Shown in pieces: positions 7,376 to 16,776 of a stretch of DNA of 64,000 nt. Source of the DNA: Clostridia bacterium (GTDB lineage: Bacteria > Bacillota > Clostridia > Christensenellales > Aristaeellaceae); NCBI GenBank assembly GCA_017936375.1, contig JAGBFR010000036.1:1-64000 (forward strand), written 5' to 3'. Position numbers and translations under genes: made by a program. Position 1 is the stretch's first letter. Every line of letters begins with the position of its first letter. The notes below the pieces were generated by a model. That model was not told the origin of the DNA, ran no database searches, and saw only the letters and a list, made by a program, of their open reading frames with translations.

Positions 7376-8854
7376 TTACAAGAGAATACAAAGCATTCCC
7401 CCGCTGCCCTCGTTGATAATTTTCTCCAGTGTCTGCCGCAGCTTAAGCTGCGCGTCCTCCGGCATATGCATCAATTTGCTGGATAGCCCTTCTCTCACAA
7501 GATCCGAAAGCGGTTTACCAAACAGATTGCTCTGCCATAGTTTCTGCGGATCCTGCTCAAATCCATCCAGAAGATATCGAATCATCTCCTCAGACTGCTG
7601 CTCAGATCCAACCAGCGGCGAAACTTCCGTATTGATATCTACGCGGATCAAATGCAGGCTGGGTGCACTTGCACGCAGGCGAACGCCGAACCGCCCGCCT
7701 TGTCGGATCATCTCCGGCTCCTGCAGCGTCAGTTCTTCCAGTTTGGGCGGCACAAGACCGTATCCCGTCTCCCTGACGGAGCGAAGAGCTGCCTCGATAT
7801 GGTCGTATTCCCGTTTTGCCTCCACGAGTTCGCGCAGAAGAGACAGCAGATGCGCGTCGCTTCTGATCTCTGTACCGCACTGCTCCGCAAGAATCCTATT
7901 GAACATCCCCTCGTTCAAGCAAAGCTGCAGCGTTAATTCGCCATTTCCATGCTGCACCCGCCTGACAAAGACGTCCGAAAGATGCTCATTCTGAGCAATA
8001 TCCCGCGCAAAACTCGCAGCGCCGCCAATAATCAGCTCACCGCGCACTGCATTGATGATGCTCGCCTCCAGGCTGCGAACCAGCCAATGACTGTTATCCA
8101 GCGCGCCGATCCACTCCGGCGTCTGTATGCTTACGCAGCCGACCGGAAACTGGTCAAGCACAATCCCGATGATTGCACGGATATCGTCTTCTCCCATCTT
8201 TGCAATATCCACAGCCAGAATGGGCATGCCGTATTCCTTTTCAAGCCGATTGACCAGTTCCTTCGTTTTGACAGCGTCAGGCGCCGATGTATTCAGGAGA
8301 ATAGCAAATGGCTTCCCCAGCGCTTTCAGCTCATCAATCACGCGCTTTTCTGCTTGAGCATAGGCTTCGCGCGGAAGATCGGTCACGCTGCCATCTGTCG
8401 TAACGACCAACCCGATCGTCGAGTGTTCGCCAATGACCTTCCTCGTTCCGATCTCAGCCGCCTGTTCAAATGGGATCGCAGACTCTGCCCACGGCGTGTT
8501 GACCATGCGGAGGGTCTCGCCCTCCTGCGTCCCAAGCGCCCCCTCCACCAGATAGCCTACGCTGTCCACGAGCCGGATCCTGACCCTGCTGCTTTCCGGC
8601 AGCGTCACTTCAACCGCTTCATTGGGTACAAAGGCCGGCTGGGTCGTCATAATCGTGCGGCCCGATCCGCTCTGAGGAATCTCATCCAGCATCCTCGACC
8701 GCAAATGCACATTCTCTACCCCAGGGATCACGATCTGCTCCATGAATTTCTGAATAAACGTCGATTTCCCCGTTCTGACAGGCCCTACGACGCCAATGTA
8801 GACATCTCCCTTCGTCCTCATGGCAATATCCTGATACAAATCTGCTGCCTGCAT
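7376..8854 (-). CDS. spoIVA: Stage IV sporulation protein A, spore-coat ATPase
   Basis: SpoIVA is the ATPase that polymerises on the forespore outer membrane as the basement layer of the coat. The chosen ATG gives 492 residues, the same length as the Bacillus subtilis protein, and has GGAGGG just upstream; the open frame extends 30 codons further without family similarity. The N-terminus contains the P-loop GPVRTGKST. The central part has DSVGYLVEGALG and INTPW/EIGTRKVI-like family segments, and the C-terminus ends with the near-invariant INEGSGG and a hydrophobic tip. It marks the organism as an endospore former and has its own sigma-E-like promoter. Confidence 0.97.
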   Translation of the reverse strand: MQAADLYQDIAMRTKGDVYIGVVGPVRTGKSTFIQKFMEQIVIPGVENVHLRSRMLDEIPQSGSGRTIMTTQPAFVPNEAVEVTLPESSRVRIRLVDSVGYLVEGALGTQEGETLRMVNTPWAESAIPFEQAAEIGTRKVIGEHSTIGLVVTTDGSVTDLPREAYAQAEKRVIDELKALGKPFAILLNTSAPDAVKTKELVNRLEKEYGMPILAVDIAKMGEDDIRAIIGIVLDQFPVGCVSIQTPEWIGALDNSHWLVRSLEASIINAVRGELIIGGAASFARDIAQNEHLSDVFVRRVQHGNGELTLQLCLNEGMFNRILAEQCGTEIRSDAHLLSLLRELVEAKREYDHIEAALRSVRETGYGLVPPKLEELTLQEPEMIRQGGRFGVRLRASAPSLHLIRVDINTEVSPLVGSEQQSEEMIRYLLDGFEQDPQKLWQSNLFGKPLSDLVREGLSSKLMHMPEDAQLKLRQTLEKIINEGSGGMLCILL

Positions 8855-8878
8855 ACCATCCCTCCCTGCTTTCATGCC

Positions 8879-8910
8879 AGCGTATGCATGAGCAGGATGG
8901 GATATGACGC
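8879..8910 (-). promoter_or_regulatory. Sigma-E-like promoter of spoIVA
   Basis: On the minus strand GTCATATC (8908-8901) and GCATACGCT (8887-8879) match the sigma-E -35 and -10 consensus with usable spacing. The pair sits about 25 nt upstream of the spoIVA start and just past the htrA stop. spoIVA is a sigma-E gene in Bacillus. Confidence 0.6.
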
Positions 8911-8912
8911 GG

Positions 8913-10055
8913 TCAGGTTCGCTCATCCGGCAGCTGAAGCTCAATCTCTATTTCGATGCGTTTTCCGTCCGGAATCTCATCCTGAACGGTCAAGTCTTCA
9001 ATTCCCGGAATCCGATACACTTCAAGCTGTATTCGCTCACCCGCTTTTCTGGACGCTATCTCTGCAATTAAATCCGTGTGCATCAGCACACGCTCCTCTT
9101 CAACACGGATGATGATATCGCCCGGAAGAAGACCCGCTTTCTCCGCGGCGCTGCCCGGCGTAACCCCGCTGACGTATACGCCTGCCGGAAGACGCCCTTT
9201 CTCCGGCTCATCACTGCCTCTTATGGTCGCCACAGAGACGCCAAGCTTCGGTCTGGTCACCTTACCGTATTGTATAATGCTGCTGACAACCGGCTCGACG
9301 ACATCCATCGGAATCGCCATGGCGATCCCTTCAATGCTGGCAATTCCGCCTTTTCCGGCTGAGCTGAATTTGAGCGATGGAATACCGATCAGCTCTCCGC
9401 TTGTGCTGAACATCCCGCCGCCGCTGTTGCCCGAATTGATTGCCGCATCCGTCTGAATCATCTTAACAATGGAGGAATCGTCAATCTCTCTGTTGACAGC
9501 GGATATCACGCCGACCGTCACGGTATCCGCCAGCTGTTTACCAAGCGGATTGCCGATGACAATCGCCCAATCTCCCGCGCGAACAGAATCCGGATTGCCC
9601 ATCCTGACAGCAGGCAGAACAACATCCTCCGTCACCCTCAGAACAGCCAGGTCTGTCATCTCATCGTATCCAACAAGCTCCGCGCTCAGGTATTGTCCCT
9701 GCCAGAGCACCTGCAGGCTGTTCGCCCCTTCAATGACATGGTAATTTGTCACCACATGTCCCTGGGTTGTGATTACGACGCCCGATCCCGACGACTGCTC
9801 AATCAATTGCGTCTGTCCGGATATCATGCTGTATGTATTCGCCCTGTTGCTCACGCCGACAACGCAGGGCATGACCCGCTCCGCCACATTGGCAAACGGG
9901 CTTTCCGCCCCTTGAATCACATCCACATATTCGCCCTGTGCATATACCGTCCGGCTGAAGAACCCCTCTCCATCCCTCAGGCTTACCCCAGCAGCTGTAC
10001 CGACTGTCAGCAGAAGCGTACCGAGCATCAGCCTGTTCTCAGCTTTTCCTTTCAA
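8913..10055 (-). CDS. htrA: HtrA/DegP-family serine protease with one PDZ domain
   Basis: This 380-residue trypsin-like protease for extracytoplasmic protein quality control has an N-terminal membrane anchor (about 9-25) placing the catalytic domain outside. The catalytic triad is visible: His106 in TNYHV, Asp135 in MTDLAVL and Ser211 in GNSGGG. A single PDZ domain (about 265-350) includes GLLPGDIIIRVE. The frame opens with TTG at 10055, which lies just 3' of the mutS2 terminator hairpin; GGGGTG in that hairpin could serve as the ribosome-binding site. An ATG at 10028 is an alternative that would shorten the cytoplasmic end only. The downstream neighbour is spoIVA. Confidence 0.93.
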   Translation of the reverse strand: MKGKAENRLMLGTLLLTVGTAAGVSLRDGEGFFSRTVYAQGEYVDVIQGAESPFANVAERVMPCVVGVSNRANTYSMISGQTQLIEQSSGSGVVITTQGHVVTNYHVIEGANSLQVLWQGQYLSAELVGYDEMTDLAVLRVTEDVVLPAVRMGNPDSVRAGDWAIVIGNPLGKQLADTVTVGVISAVNREIDDSSIVKMIQTDAAINSGNSGGGMFSTSGELIGIPSLKFSSAGKGGIASIEGIAMAIPMDVVEPVVSSIIQYGKVTRPKLGVSVATIRGSDEPEKGRLPAGVYVSGVTPGSAAEKAGLLPGDIIIRVEEERVLMHTDLIAEIASRKAGERIQLEVYRIPGIEDLTVQDEIPDGKRIEIEIELQLPDERT

Positions 10056-10088
10056 AACAAAACACCCCGGACATCATTGTGTCCGGGG
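10056..10088 (-). terminator. Terminator of mutS2
   Basis: An 8-bp GC-rich stem (10081-10088 with 10065-10072) with an 8-nt loop is followed on the minus strand by TGTTTTGTTTTG. The 3' arm and tail run straight into the htrA start codon. Confidence 0.8.
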
Positions 10089-10120
10089 CCATTGAAATTT
10101 ATCACATTCCAAGTCGGCGC

Positions 10121-12493
10121 TTACTTCAGCGTCACGATGGTCACGCCCGTCTCGCCTTCTCCGTAGCGGCCAAGCCGGAAGCTGCTCACGCACGGATGCC
10201 GCTGCAGGCAGCTGGTGATGCCGGAGCGAAGGATGCCCATTCCGTTGCCGTGGATGATGCTGACCTGACCAAGGGAGGAAATCATCGCATCATCAAGGAA
10301 CTTCTGAACCTCAGGGATCGCCTCGTCAAGCGCCATACCGCGCACATCGAGCTCCTGCCTGACCTGCCTTGTCATGACGTCCACACGCATTTCGCGCATG
10401 GATCGCTTGTGCTCCAGCTTCTTCTGCTCCTTGCGGATCATCTGCTGGGTGGATGTCAGCGTGCGAAGGTCATCCATCCGGGCGCGCATCTTCATCATGC
10501 CGGCCTTCAATTGGACAAATCCCTTCGCATCCGGGCCGGAGACAACAGTGGCGTCAATATCCATCGAAGCGACATGCACCATATCGCCTGCCTTGACAGA
10601 CGTCGGGATCTCGCCTCCGACTTCTTTCTTTTCCGCAAGCGCATCCTGTGCCTGTTCCATCTTCTTTCTTACGCGCTGGATTTCGTGCTCCTGCGCGCCG
10701 CCCGCCTTCTTCATCGCGCGCAGCTCGGTGATCATCGCCTCAGATTCGCGCCTTGCGTTCTCGACGATCCTCTTAGCCTCTTCCCTTGCCTTCTTGATCG
10801 CGCGATCTCGCTGATCCTCCAGCTTTTTCCTCTCCGCCTCTGCCTGATTGCGGATGGATACCATCTCAGCGCGTGCTTCTTCTGCAATCTGACGTTCCTT
10901 CTCGGCGACCTGACGATGGTACTCGGCATTGGCAATGACGTCCTCAAACCTGACCTGTTCCTTGGAGAGCAGATCCTTTGCGCTGTCAATCAGATACTCC
11001 GGGAGCCCCAATTTACGGGAGATTTCGAAGGCGTTCGATTTGCCGGGAATACCGATGAGCAGCTTGTAGGTCGGTCTGAGCGTCGCCACATCAAACTCAA
11101 CGGAAGCATTCTCCACATTAGGCGTCGTCAGGGCATATTCCTTCAGCTCGCTGTAATGCGTTGTGGCGACAGTGCGTGTACGCATCTTCAGCAATGCAGC
11201 AAGAATCGCCTGCGCCAGCGCAGCGCCCTCCGTCGGATCTGTGCCGGCACCCAACTCATCAAAGAGCACCAGCGAATCCGGCGTTACGCCCTCCAGAATG
11301 GAGACGATATTGGTCATATGCCCGGAGAAAGTGGACAGCGACTGTTCGATTGACTGCTCGTCGCCGATATCGGCGAACACATCGTCGAAGACAGCCAGCT
11401 CTGTGCCATGCTCCGCAGGCACCTGCAGGCCAGCCTGTGCCATCAGCGTAAACAGACCGGTGGTCTTGAGTGTGACCGTCTTGCCGCCGGTGTTGGGTCC
11501 GGTGATGATCAGCGTGGAGAATCCATCACCGAGACGGATATCCAGCGGAACAACCTTTTCCGGATCGATCAGCGGATGCCTGCCGCGCATGATGCTGATC
11601 TTTCCTTCGCTGTTCATCTTTGGCGGACAGGCATGCATCTCTCTGGCCAGCGCCGCCTTGGAGAATGCAAAATCCAGCTGAGCGAGAATGGCAAGATTGT
11701 CAGCGATGGCCTCCGCATCCGGCGCAGCCTGTGCGGACAGCGCGCGCAGAATCCGCTCGATCTCCGCTCTCTCTGCGACGATGAGCTGCTTGAGCTCGTT
11801 GCCGATCTCCACGACGGACATCGGCTCGATAAAGAGCGTCGCGCCCGTGGAGGACTGGTCATGCACGATGCCGGGCACCATGCCGCGATACTCCTGCCGG
11901 ACCGGAATGACATAACGATCTGCACGCATGGTGACAATCGCTTCCTGCAGATACTTCTGGAAGGAAGCATTGTGGATCATGCCGTTCAAGCGCTCGCGCA
12001 CGCGTTCGTTGCATGCGCGCATCTTCCTGCGGATAGAAAACAGCTCGCTGCTCGCCCTGTCGGCAATCTCGTCCTCGCTGAGGATCGCGTCGGTAATCGC
12101 CTGCTCAAGCTGCCTGAATGTCGACAGCCTCGACGCATTCGCCGTGAGCATCGGCGTATTCTCCTTATCCGTCACCAGCGCGTCGCGCGCAGCCCTGGCA
12201 GCGCGCAGCGAGGCAGCGATATCCAGCAGCGCGCGCGGCGAAAGCACGGAACCGATCTGCGCCAGATGCAGCTGGGCGCGAACGTCCGTAAACGGAATCA
12301 TGGGCGTCGCGCCAAGGAAGGTCAGAACGACGTGCGCCTCCTCGGTCTCCTGCTGCATACGCAGGACGTCCGTCAGATTGCCCGACGGCTCCAGCGCTTC
12401 AGAAAGCTCCCTGCCCATATCGGACACGCAGAACTGCGCAAGCTGCGCCCTTATCTTGTGAAACTCTAATACACGTAGCGATCTTTCGGTCAT
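10121..12493 (-). CDS. mutS2: MutS2 family ATPase/endonuclease with Smr domain
   Basis: MutS2 is a MutS-like ATPase of Gram-positive bacteria linked to suppression of recombination and rescue of stalled ribosomes. The ATG at 12493 has GGAGG 5 nt upstream and gives 790 residues. In order: N-terminal lever region, Walker A GPNTGGKT at about 331-340, Walker B in DSLVLFDELGAGTDP, a long charged coiled coil in the 500-640 region, and a C-terminal Smr nuclease domain containing LDVRGM and HGNGMGILR. No MutS N-terminal mismatch-recognition domain is present, which separates it from MutS. It is followed by a terminator. Confidence 0.96.
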   Translation of the reverse strand: MTERSLRVLEFHKIRAQLAQFCVSDMGRELSEALEPSGNLTDVLRMQQETEEAHVVLTFLGATPMIPFTDVRAQLHLAQIGSVLSPRALLDIAASLRAARAARDALVTDKENTPMLTANASRLSTFRQLEQAITDAILSEDEIADRASSELFSIRRKMRACNERVRERLNGMIHNASFQKYLQEAIVTMRADRYVIPVRQEYRGMVPGIVHDQSSTGATLFIEPMSVVEIGNELKQLIVAERAEIERILRALSAQAAPDAEAIADNLAILAQLDFAFSKAALAREMHACPPKMNSEGKISIMRGRHPLIDPEKVVPLDIRLGDGFSTLIITGPNTGGKTVTLKTTGLFTLMAQAGLQVPAEHGTELAVFDDVFADIGDEQSIEQSLSTFSGHMTNIVSILEGVTPDSLVLFDELGAGTDPTEGAALAQAILAALLKMRTRTVATTHYSELKEYALTTPNVENASVEFDVATLRPTYKLLIGIPGKSNAFEISRKLGLPEYLIDSAKDLLSKEQVRFEDVIANAEYHRQVAEKERQIAEEARAEMVSIRNQAEAERKKLEDQRDRAIKKAREEAKRIVENARRESEAMITELRAMKKAGGAQEHEIQRVRKKMEQAQDALAEKKEVGGEIPTSVKAGDMVHVASMDIDATVVSGPDAKGFVQLKAGMMKMRARMDDLRTLTSTQQMIRKEQKKLEHKRSMREMRVDVMTRQVRQELDVRGMALDEAIPEVQKFLDDAMISSLGQVSIIHGNGMGILRSGITSCLQRHPCVSSFRLGRYGEGETGVTIVTLK

Positions 12494-12557
12494 AGCGACC
12501 TCCATCTGTCCGTTATTTCATTGCTTTAAGAAATCGTAGTACTTCTGCATCGCGTCG

Positions 12558-14903
12558 TCATTCCACACCCCGGGCAAGATGTCCTGCCGTAGCATGGACC
12601 GCAGGCGTATGCAGCGCACATCCATTATCCATCAAAGAGCGATATGACTTCGTGATCATCATGCGCTCCTCCGGGGTCTCATCCGTAAAACAAAGGCGCA
12701 AAGAGCAATTCAGCTGACGAAGCTTATCAGCAGCCTTTGCCATATCAGTGACAACGCTGTTATACAGCCGAACAAGACATCCATGATCCATCCTCAGCCG
12801 CCTTGCCGGGAATTGATACCCCTTCCTGTCGGTATAAACAGCTGTGCGCCCTCCATCCCTGACGCAGGCGGCGCATGCGGTATCCTGCGCCTCGTGTCCG
12901 GCCTTTGTCCTGCGCGGACAATGCGAGAGCAGCATCAGCAGCGTCCTGCCATAGGCCTCGATCTCATAATTCCCGCCAAAGCGCATCAGCTCACCAAGCT
13001 CTTTGTGACTCAGCTCGCAGGAGGCCGTCAGCCGCTTTGCGCCCATTGCCGTACAGAAGGCGGCGCAGTCTGCGTTCATCACGTTCAGCCCCTGTCCGCC
13101 ATAGCACGGTACGCCCCAATCGAGCTCAAGCTGGCCGACATTGTTGATCACGACGCCCGCAAGCCGCGCGTGATTGGAAAGGACAAAGGCGTGCAGGGCC
13201 TCAAGCTCCTGTGTGCGCACAAATCCCGGAAGAACAAGCACCGGCCTGGCCTCAGGCTGCGCATCAAGCGCGCGCTGCATGGCAGCTGTCGTAACCTCCT
13301 GCGGACTCCAGTAAAACACATCCGCACCAGTGCCCATCAGAGCCGGCATTTCCTCAAGATTCTCACTCTGTACGATCAGAAGCCGCTCCGATTCCGGCAT
13401 CTCAGCCGGCATGAGCGCCGCTTTGCCCGGATTGACAATTATCTCCGTGCGTGCCGCCTTCATCTTGGCAAGCGCATCCCTTCGCAGATTATTGAGCATA
13501 CCTGCCGTCAAAAAGGCGTTTTCACTCTCAAATGTCAGGGCGCGCAGCGCATAAGGCGTACCACCGAGCTTGGAAAGCTGCTTCTTTGCGTATTCTGCAT
13601 CGAGCGCGCGCTGCTGCGCCGACTCAACTTGCTGCTCGCCAAACGCCTCCACGCAATGTCCGTCGTCATCGCGCAGTTCAAGGCGCGGCAGATCGCCGGG
13701 CATAGCAGTCAGCTTCGCATCAAGCGGTACTTTGATCGGTTCCTGCTTGATGTATTCGCGGATCTCCTGCATCTGCAGCGCATCTGTTAAGCGATAGACT
13801 GCGTCGCCGGGATTCACCTTCCCCTGAGCGATGCGCACGGTCGCCTCGCCGCGGCCCATGACCTCGGGTCCGGAATACGTCGTCTCAATCTCCTGCCGTC
13901 CTCTGATCTGAAGACCATCGCCATTATGCAGCGGCGTATCCAGAAGAACTCTGGTCAGCTGTCCCTTCTGTCCTGTCACACGTCCCATATAGACGCCCCA
14001 GTGATTCGGGCGCTCCCAGCTCATCAGCGCGGCATTGCTCTTGGAGAGCGCATAGCCCTCAGTGAAGCCTCCGCGATTGAAAACCTGTCGCAGCGCATCG
14101 ATCGTCTTCTGATCGGGATGATACGGAACATATGCCTCAGCTGCATCAAGCGCCTCGCGATAGGCACGCGTGATCACGCCGACATACTCAGGCCGCTTCA
14201 TCCGCCCTTCCAATTTGAAGGAGAACACGCCGGCGTCACGCAGCTGCGGAATCCGGTCAATGAGCATCAGGTCCTTCGTGGAGAGAAGATAACCGCTCGT
14301 CCCGTCTTCCAGCCCGTACGGAAGCCGACACGGCTGGGCGCAGCGCCCGCGATTGCCGCTCCTTCCACCAATCATGCTGGAAAACAGGCACTGTCCCGAC
14401 ACCGCCACGCAAAGCGCTCCATGTGCAAAGGCTTCCACCTCCACGCCGGTATCCGCCATCCTGCGAAGCTCCTCCAGCGTGCATTCCCTCGCCGGAACAA
14501 CACGGGAAAAGCCCAGCGACTGCATCAGCCGCGCGCCCTGCGCATTGTGGATGGTCATCTGCGTGCTGCTGTGGAGCGTCAGCTCGGGAAACCTCTCCCG
14601 CGCAATCCGCACGACGCCCAGATCCTGCACAAGCGCCGCATCCACGCCGCAGCGAACCAACAGCTCCAGCACATCGCACAGGTCGTCCTTCTCGCACTGC
14701 TTGACCAGCGTGTTGACGGTAACATAGATCTTTCTGCCCCGTTCGTGCGCGTATTCGACAGCCTCTTTTAATCCATCCGCATCGAAATTACCCGCATAAC
14801 TGCGCGCTCCAAAGGCTGTGTATCCCAGATACACAGCGTCCGCACCGCAGGCGACCGCGGCCGTCAGCGCATCGCGGTTACCCGCCGGGGAAAGAAGCTC
14901 CAT
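12558..14903 (-). CDS. U32-family peptidase-like protein (RNA hydroxylation type)
   Basis: This 781-residue member of the U32 family has the collagenase-type N-terminal half and a long extension. The start is the ATG at 14903, preceded by GGAGGGC; the frame begins six codons earlier without a better site. The N-terminus MELLSPAGN and the signature RSGNRGRCAQPCR (181-193) are diagnostic, with several conserved cysteines around 165-192. The C-terminus ends GHLARGVE, as is common in this family. Large U32 proteins of this layout (RlhA/TrhP relatives) act in prephenate-dependent hydroxylation of rRNA or tRNA; that role is inferred from the family. It sits between zapA and mutS2. Confidence 0.88.
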   Translation of the reverse strand: MELLSPAGNRDALTAAVACGADAVYLGYTAFGARSYAGNFDADGLKEAVEYAHERGRKIYVTVNTLVKQCEKDDLCDVLELLVRCGVDAALVQDLGVVRIARERFPELTLHSSTQMTIHNAQGARLMQSLGFSRVVPARECTLEELRRMADTGVEVEAFAHGALCVAVSGQCLFSSMIGGRSGNRGRCAQPCRLPYGLEDGTSGYLLSTKDLMLIDRIPQLRDAGVFSFKLEGRMKRPEYVGVITRAYREALDAAEAYVPYHPDQKTIDALRQVFNRGGFTEGYALSKSNAALMSWERPNHWGVYMGRVTGQKGQLTRVLLDTPLHNGDGLQIRGRQEIETTYSGPEVMGRGEATVRIAQGKVNPGDAVYRLTDALQMQEIREYIKQEPIKVPLDAKLTAMPGDLPRLELRDDDGHCVEAFGEQQVESAQQRALDAEYAKKQLSKLGGTPYALRALTFESENAFLTAGMLNNLRRDALAKMKAARTEIIVNPGKAALMPAEMPESERLLIVQSENLEEMPALMGTGADVFYWSPQEVTTAAMQRALDAQPEARPVLVLPGFVRTQELEALHAFVLSNHARLAGVVINNVGQLELDWGVPCYGGQGLNVMNADCAAFCTAMGAKRLTASCELSHKELGELMRFGGNYEIEAYGRTLLMLLSHCPRRTKAGHEAQDTACAACVRDGGRTAVYTDRKGYQFPARRLRMDHGCLVRLYNSVVTDMAKAADKLRQLNCSLRLCFTDETPEERMMITKSYRSLMDNGCALHTPAVHATAGHLARGVE

Positions 14904-14934
14904 ATTGCCCTCCGGTATCATTTGTCGTTATTCG

Positions 14935-14968
14935 CAAAAAAGCGGCGCGGGTAATCCCCTCGCGCCGC
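14935..14968 (-). terminator. Terminator after zapA
   Basis: An 8-bp GC stem (14961-14968 with 14942-14949) is followed on the minus strand by a run of six T. It ends the long gene series running from recJ. Confidence 0.85.
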
Positions 14969-14974
14969 CGCATA

Positions 14975-15247
14975 TCATTCCTGATTCTTCCTGCCGTCCT
15001 GCGTGAGCGCAGCCAGCTCCTTTTTCAGGCGCGTATTCTCATCCTGCGCGCGGAAAAGCTCGTCAGCCAGCGTCATCGTCGTCAGAATCGGCGCCACGGA
15101 ATCAGTCGCCCGGGAAAGGATCGCGACCTCGCGCATCTTCCTGTCCACGTAGCGCGCCATGCGCTGCACGTGCTCCGTCGGCTGATCCGTCAGCAGCGCA
15201 TAGTCATGCCCCATCAGGCGCACAACCACTTTATTCTTCTTCACAGG
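14975..15247 (-). CDS. zapA: Cell division protein ZapA
   Basis: ZapA is a small protein that bundles FtsZ filaments at the division ring. The sequence has the ZapA N-terminal beta strands (KVVVRLMGHDYAL), a central alpha helix and a C-terminal coiled coil ending in Lys/Glu-rich residues. The start could be ATG at 15247 (90 residues), as listed, or the GTG at 15241, which has better spacing from GGGGGA. It lies 10 nt after the cyclophilin gene and is followed by a terminator. Confidence 0.85.
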   Translation of the reverse strand, partial: PVKKNKVVVRLMGHDYALLTDQPTEHVQRMARYVDRKMREVAILSRATDSVAPILTTMTLADELFRAQDENTRLKKELAALTQDGRKNQE

Positions 15248-15257
15248 CATCCCCCGA

Positions 15258-15782
15258 TCAGAATCTGCTCTTCTTCTTTTCGACCTTGTACTCAACGCCG
15301 AAGGTCTCAACGCGGACGCTCTTCATGCGCTGATCCTCGTACGGCTTATCCATCGGATCGCGCGGCACGCTCACAATGGCGTCTGCCGTCTCCATGCCCT
15401 CGGTCACCTTGCCAAACGCAGCATACTGACCATCCAGATGCGGCGCATTCTCGACCATGATAAAGAACTGAGAGCCGGCAGAATCCGGCATCATGCTCCT
15501 CGCCATGGAAAGCACGCCGCGGGTATGCTTGAGCGGATTCGGGAAACCGTTGCGCGCAAACTCGCCCCTGATGCAGTAGCCCGGGCCGCCGGTGCCGCGG
15601 CCGAGAGGATCGCCGCCCTGAATCATGAAGCCCGGAATCACGCGGTGAAAGATCACGCCGTCATAAAAGCCGCTGTTGGCCAGTTCGACGAAATTCGCCA
15701 CGCTGTTGGGCGCGGTCTCCGGATAGAGCTCGCCCTTCATGGTCATGCCATTTTCCATTTCAATCGTGAAAATCGGATTCAT
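15258..15782 (-). CDS. Cyclophilin-type peptidyl-prolyl cis-trans isomerase
   Basis: This 174-residue cyclophilin catalyses proline isomerisation and is probably cytoplasmic, since no signal peptide is seen. The ATG at 15782 is preceded by GAGGAGG. Typical motifs are FHRVIPGFMIQGGD (the catalytic arginine lies in this segment), GSQFFIM, and a GKVTEGM-like segment; the usual tryptophan loop is reduced. The tail VEKKKSRF is basic. Its gene lies 34 nt downstream of the hydrolase-like gene and just upstream of zapA, probably on the same transcript. Confidence 0.95.
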   Translation of the reverse strand: MNPIFTIEMENGMTMKGELYPETAPNSVANFVELANSGFYDGVIFHRVIPGFMIQGGDPLGRGTGGPGYCIRGEFARNGFPNPLKHTRGVLSMARSMMPDSAGSQFFIMVENAPHLDGQYAAFGKVTEGMETADAIVSVPRDPMDKPYEDQRMKSVRVETFGVEYKVEKKKSRF

Positions 15783-15816
15783 TTGAATTCCTCCTCTATA
15801 TTCTCTCGAAATTCGC

Positions 15817-16776
15817 TTATTCATACAGGCTCAGCAGATTTCCGCCAAGCAGCGCCTGTATATCTTTTTCAATTGTTCCGCTTTCCAGCGGGTAGCCGGA
15901 CCTGGCCAGCGGCAGATACGCATCGCAAAGTGCCTGCCAGAACGCATCTTTTGCCACAATCCATCTCCCAAGCATCATATCCGGAGACAAAGCGCGGCAG
16001 GTAAACGGGATAAACCTCGTCCCCAGCGCAGCAAGAGCCTCCTCAAGATGATCCATGCTGCTCAGCACAGGAAGCAACCGCGGCTGTTCTGCAGCAGCCG
16101 CAATCAGCCTTCCGTCAAGCCCGGAGGCCGCATGCACCACCGCACGGACAGACGGAAAACTCTCCAGCAGCGCACAGAAACGACCGATCTCGCCCTCATC
16201 CCTAAGAAGCACATGCAGCACAGCATGCATATCCTCGCAGACGGGGAACGCGCAATAGCGCAGCGCATGCTCATCAAAGCGCCTGATCATGAGATCCTTT
16301 GAATTCATAGCGGCGAGCATATCTTCCAGCCGTTTGGCAAGCTGCGCGTAATCGACGCCATAGCGTCCGGCTTCAAAGAAGGACTCATCAGCGGCAATCA
16401 TGGGAGAAATCCTGTCCTCACCATAGAAATCGACGCTCTGCGCCCTGCAGTCGACAGTCACCAGCACGCGCTTGGCACGCATGGAGTCGAGCACTTCGCG
16501 AATATAAGCATGACGCTCATAGCTCTGCTGAATCGACCGTGCACTGCTGAGGTCCCTGGCCGGCAGCTCCAGCGCATCCAGTGCAGCATAGAATGCGGCG
16601 CCGTTTTCACCAAAGGGCGTTCCCTTCCCTGGATGCACGCCAGCCTCATCCATCAGCGCATCGACGCCAAGCGGCCCATTCTGCATGTCAAAATCAAGGC
16701 AGCATTCCGCAATCTGAACGCGGCGCACTGCCTGCTTGACGCAGCGCTTGAGCTCCTGTTTATCGCTAATGATCAT
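15817..16776 (-). CDS. Uncharacterised protein, possibly a degenerate amidohydrolase
   Basis: I do not recognise this 319-residue protein with certainty. Its C-terminal half looks like the second half of an amidohydrolase-type TIM barrel: alternating VRAVVHAASGLDG and FIPFTC strands, then LGRWIVAKDAFW and the closing IQALLGGNLLSLY, which recalls the IxGGNA ending of that superfamily. The HxH or DxHxH metal motif expected near the N-terminus is missing (the position reads CLDFDMQNG), so it may be inactive or use another chemistry. The ATG overlaps the hemZ stop by 1 nt, so the two are translationally coupled. Confidence 0.65.
   Translation of the reverse strand: MIISDKQELKRCVKQAVRRVQIAECCLDFDMQNGPLGVDALMDEAGVHPGKGTPFGENGAAFYAALDALELPARDLSSARSIQQSYERHAYIREVLDSMRAKRVLVTVDCRAQSVDFYGEDRISPMIAADESFFEAGRYGVDYAQLAKRLEDMLAAMNSKDLMIRRFDEHALRYCAFPVCEDMHAVLHVLLRDEGEIGRFCALLESFPSVRAVVHAASGLDGRLIAAAAEQPRLLPVLSSMDHLEEALAALGTRFIPFTCRALSPDMMLGRWIVAKDAFWQALCDAYLPLARSGYPLESGTIEKDIQALLGGNLLSLYE

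Noticed and set aside
7158-7391. An N-terminal extension of RnfC of 78 residues
   Set aside because: The extension crosses the promoter and the spoIVA terminator, has no RnfC similarity, and the GTG with GGGAGG at the right spacing gives the normal length.
12494-12610. A frameshifted continuation of the U32 protein ending in YYDFLKQ
   Set aside because: The annotated end GHLARGVE is the common family ending, so the other frame is chance.
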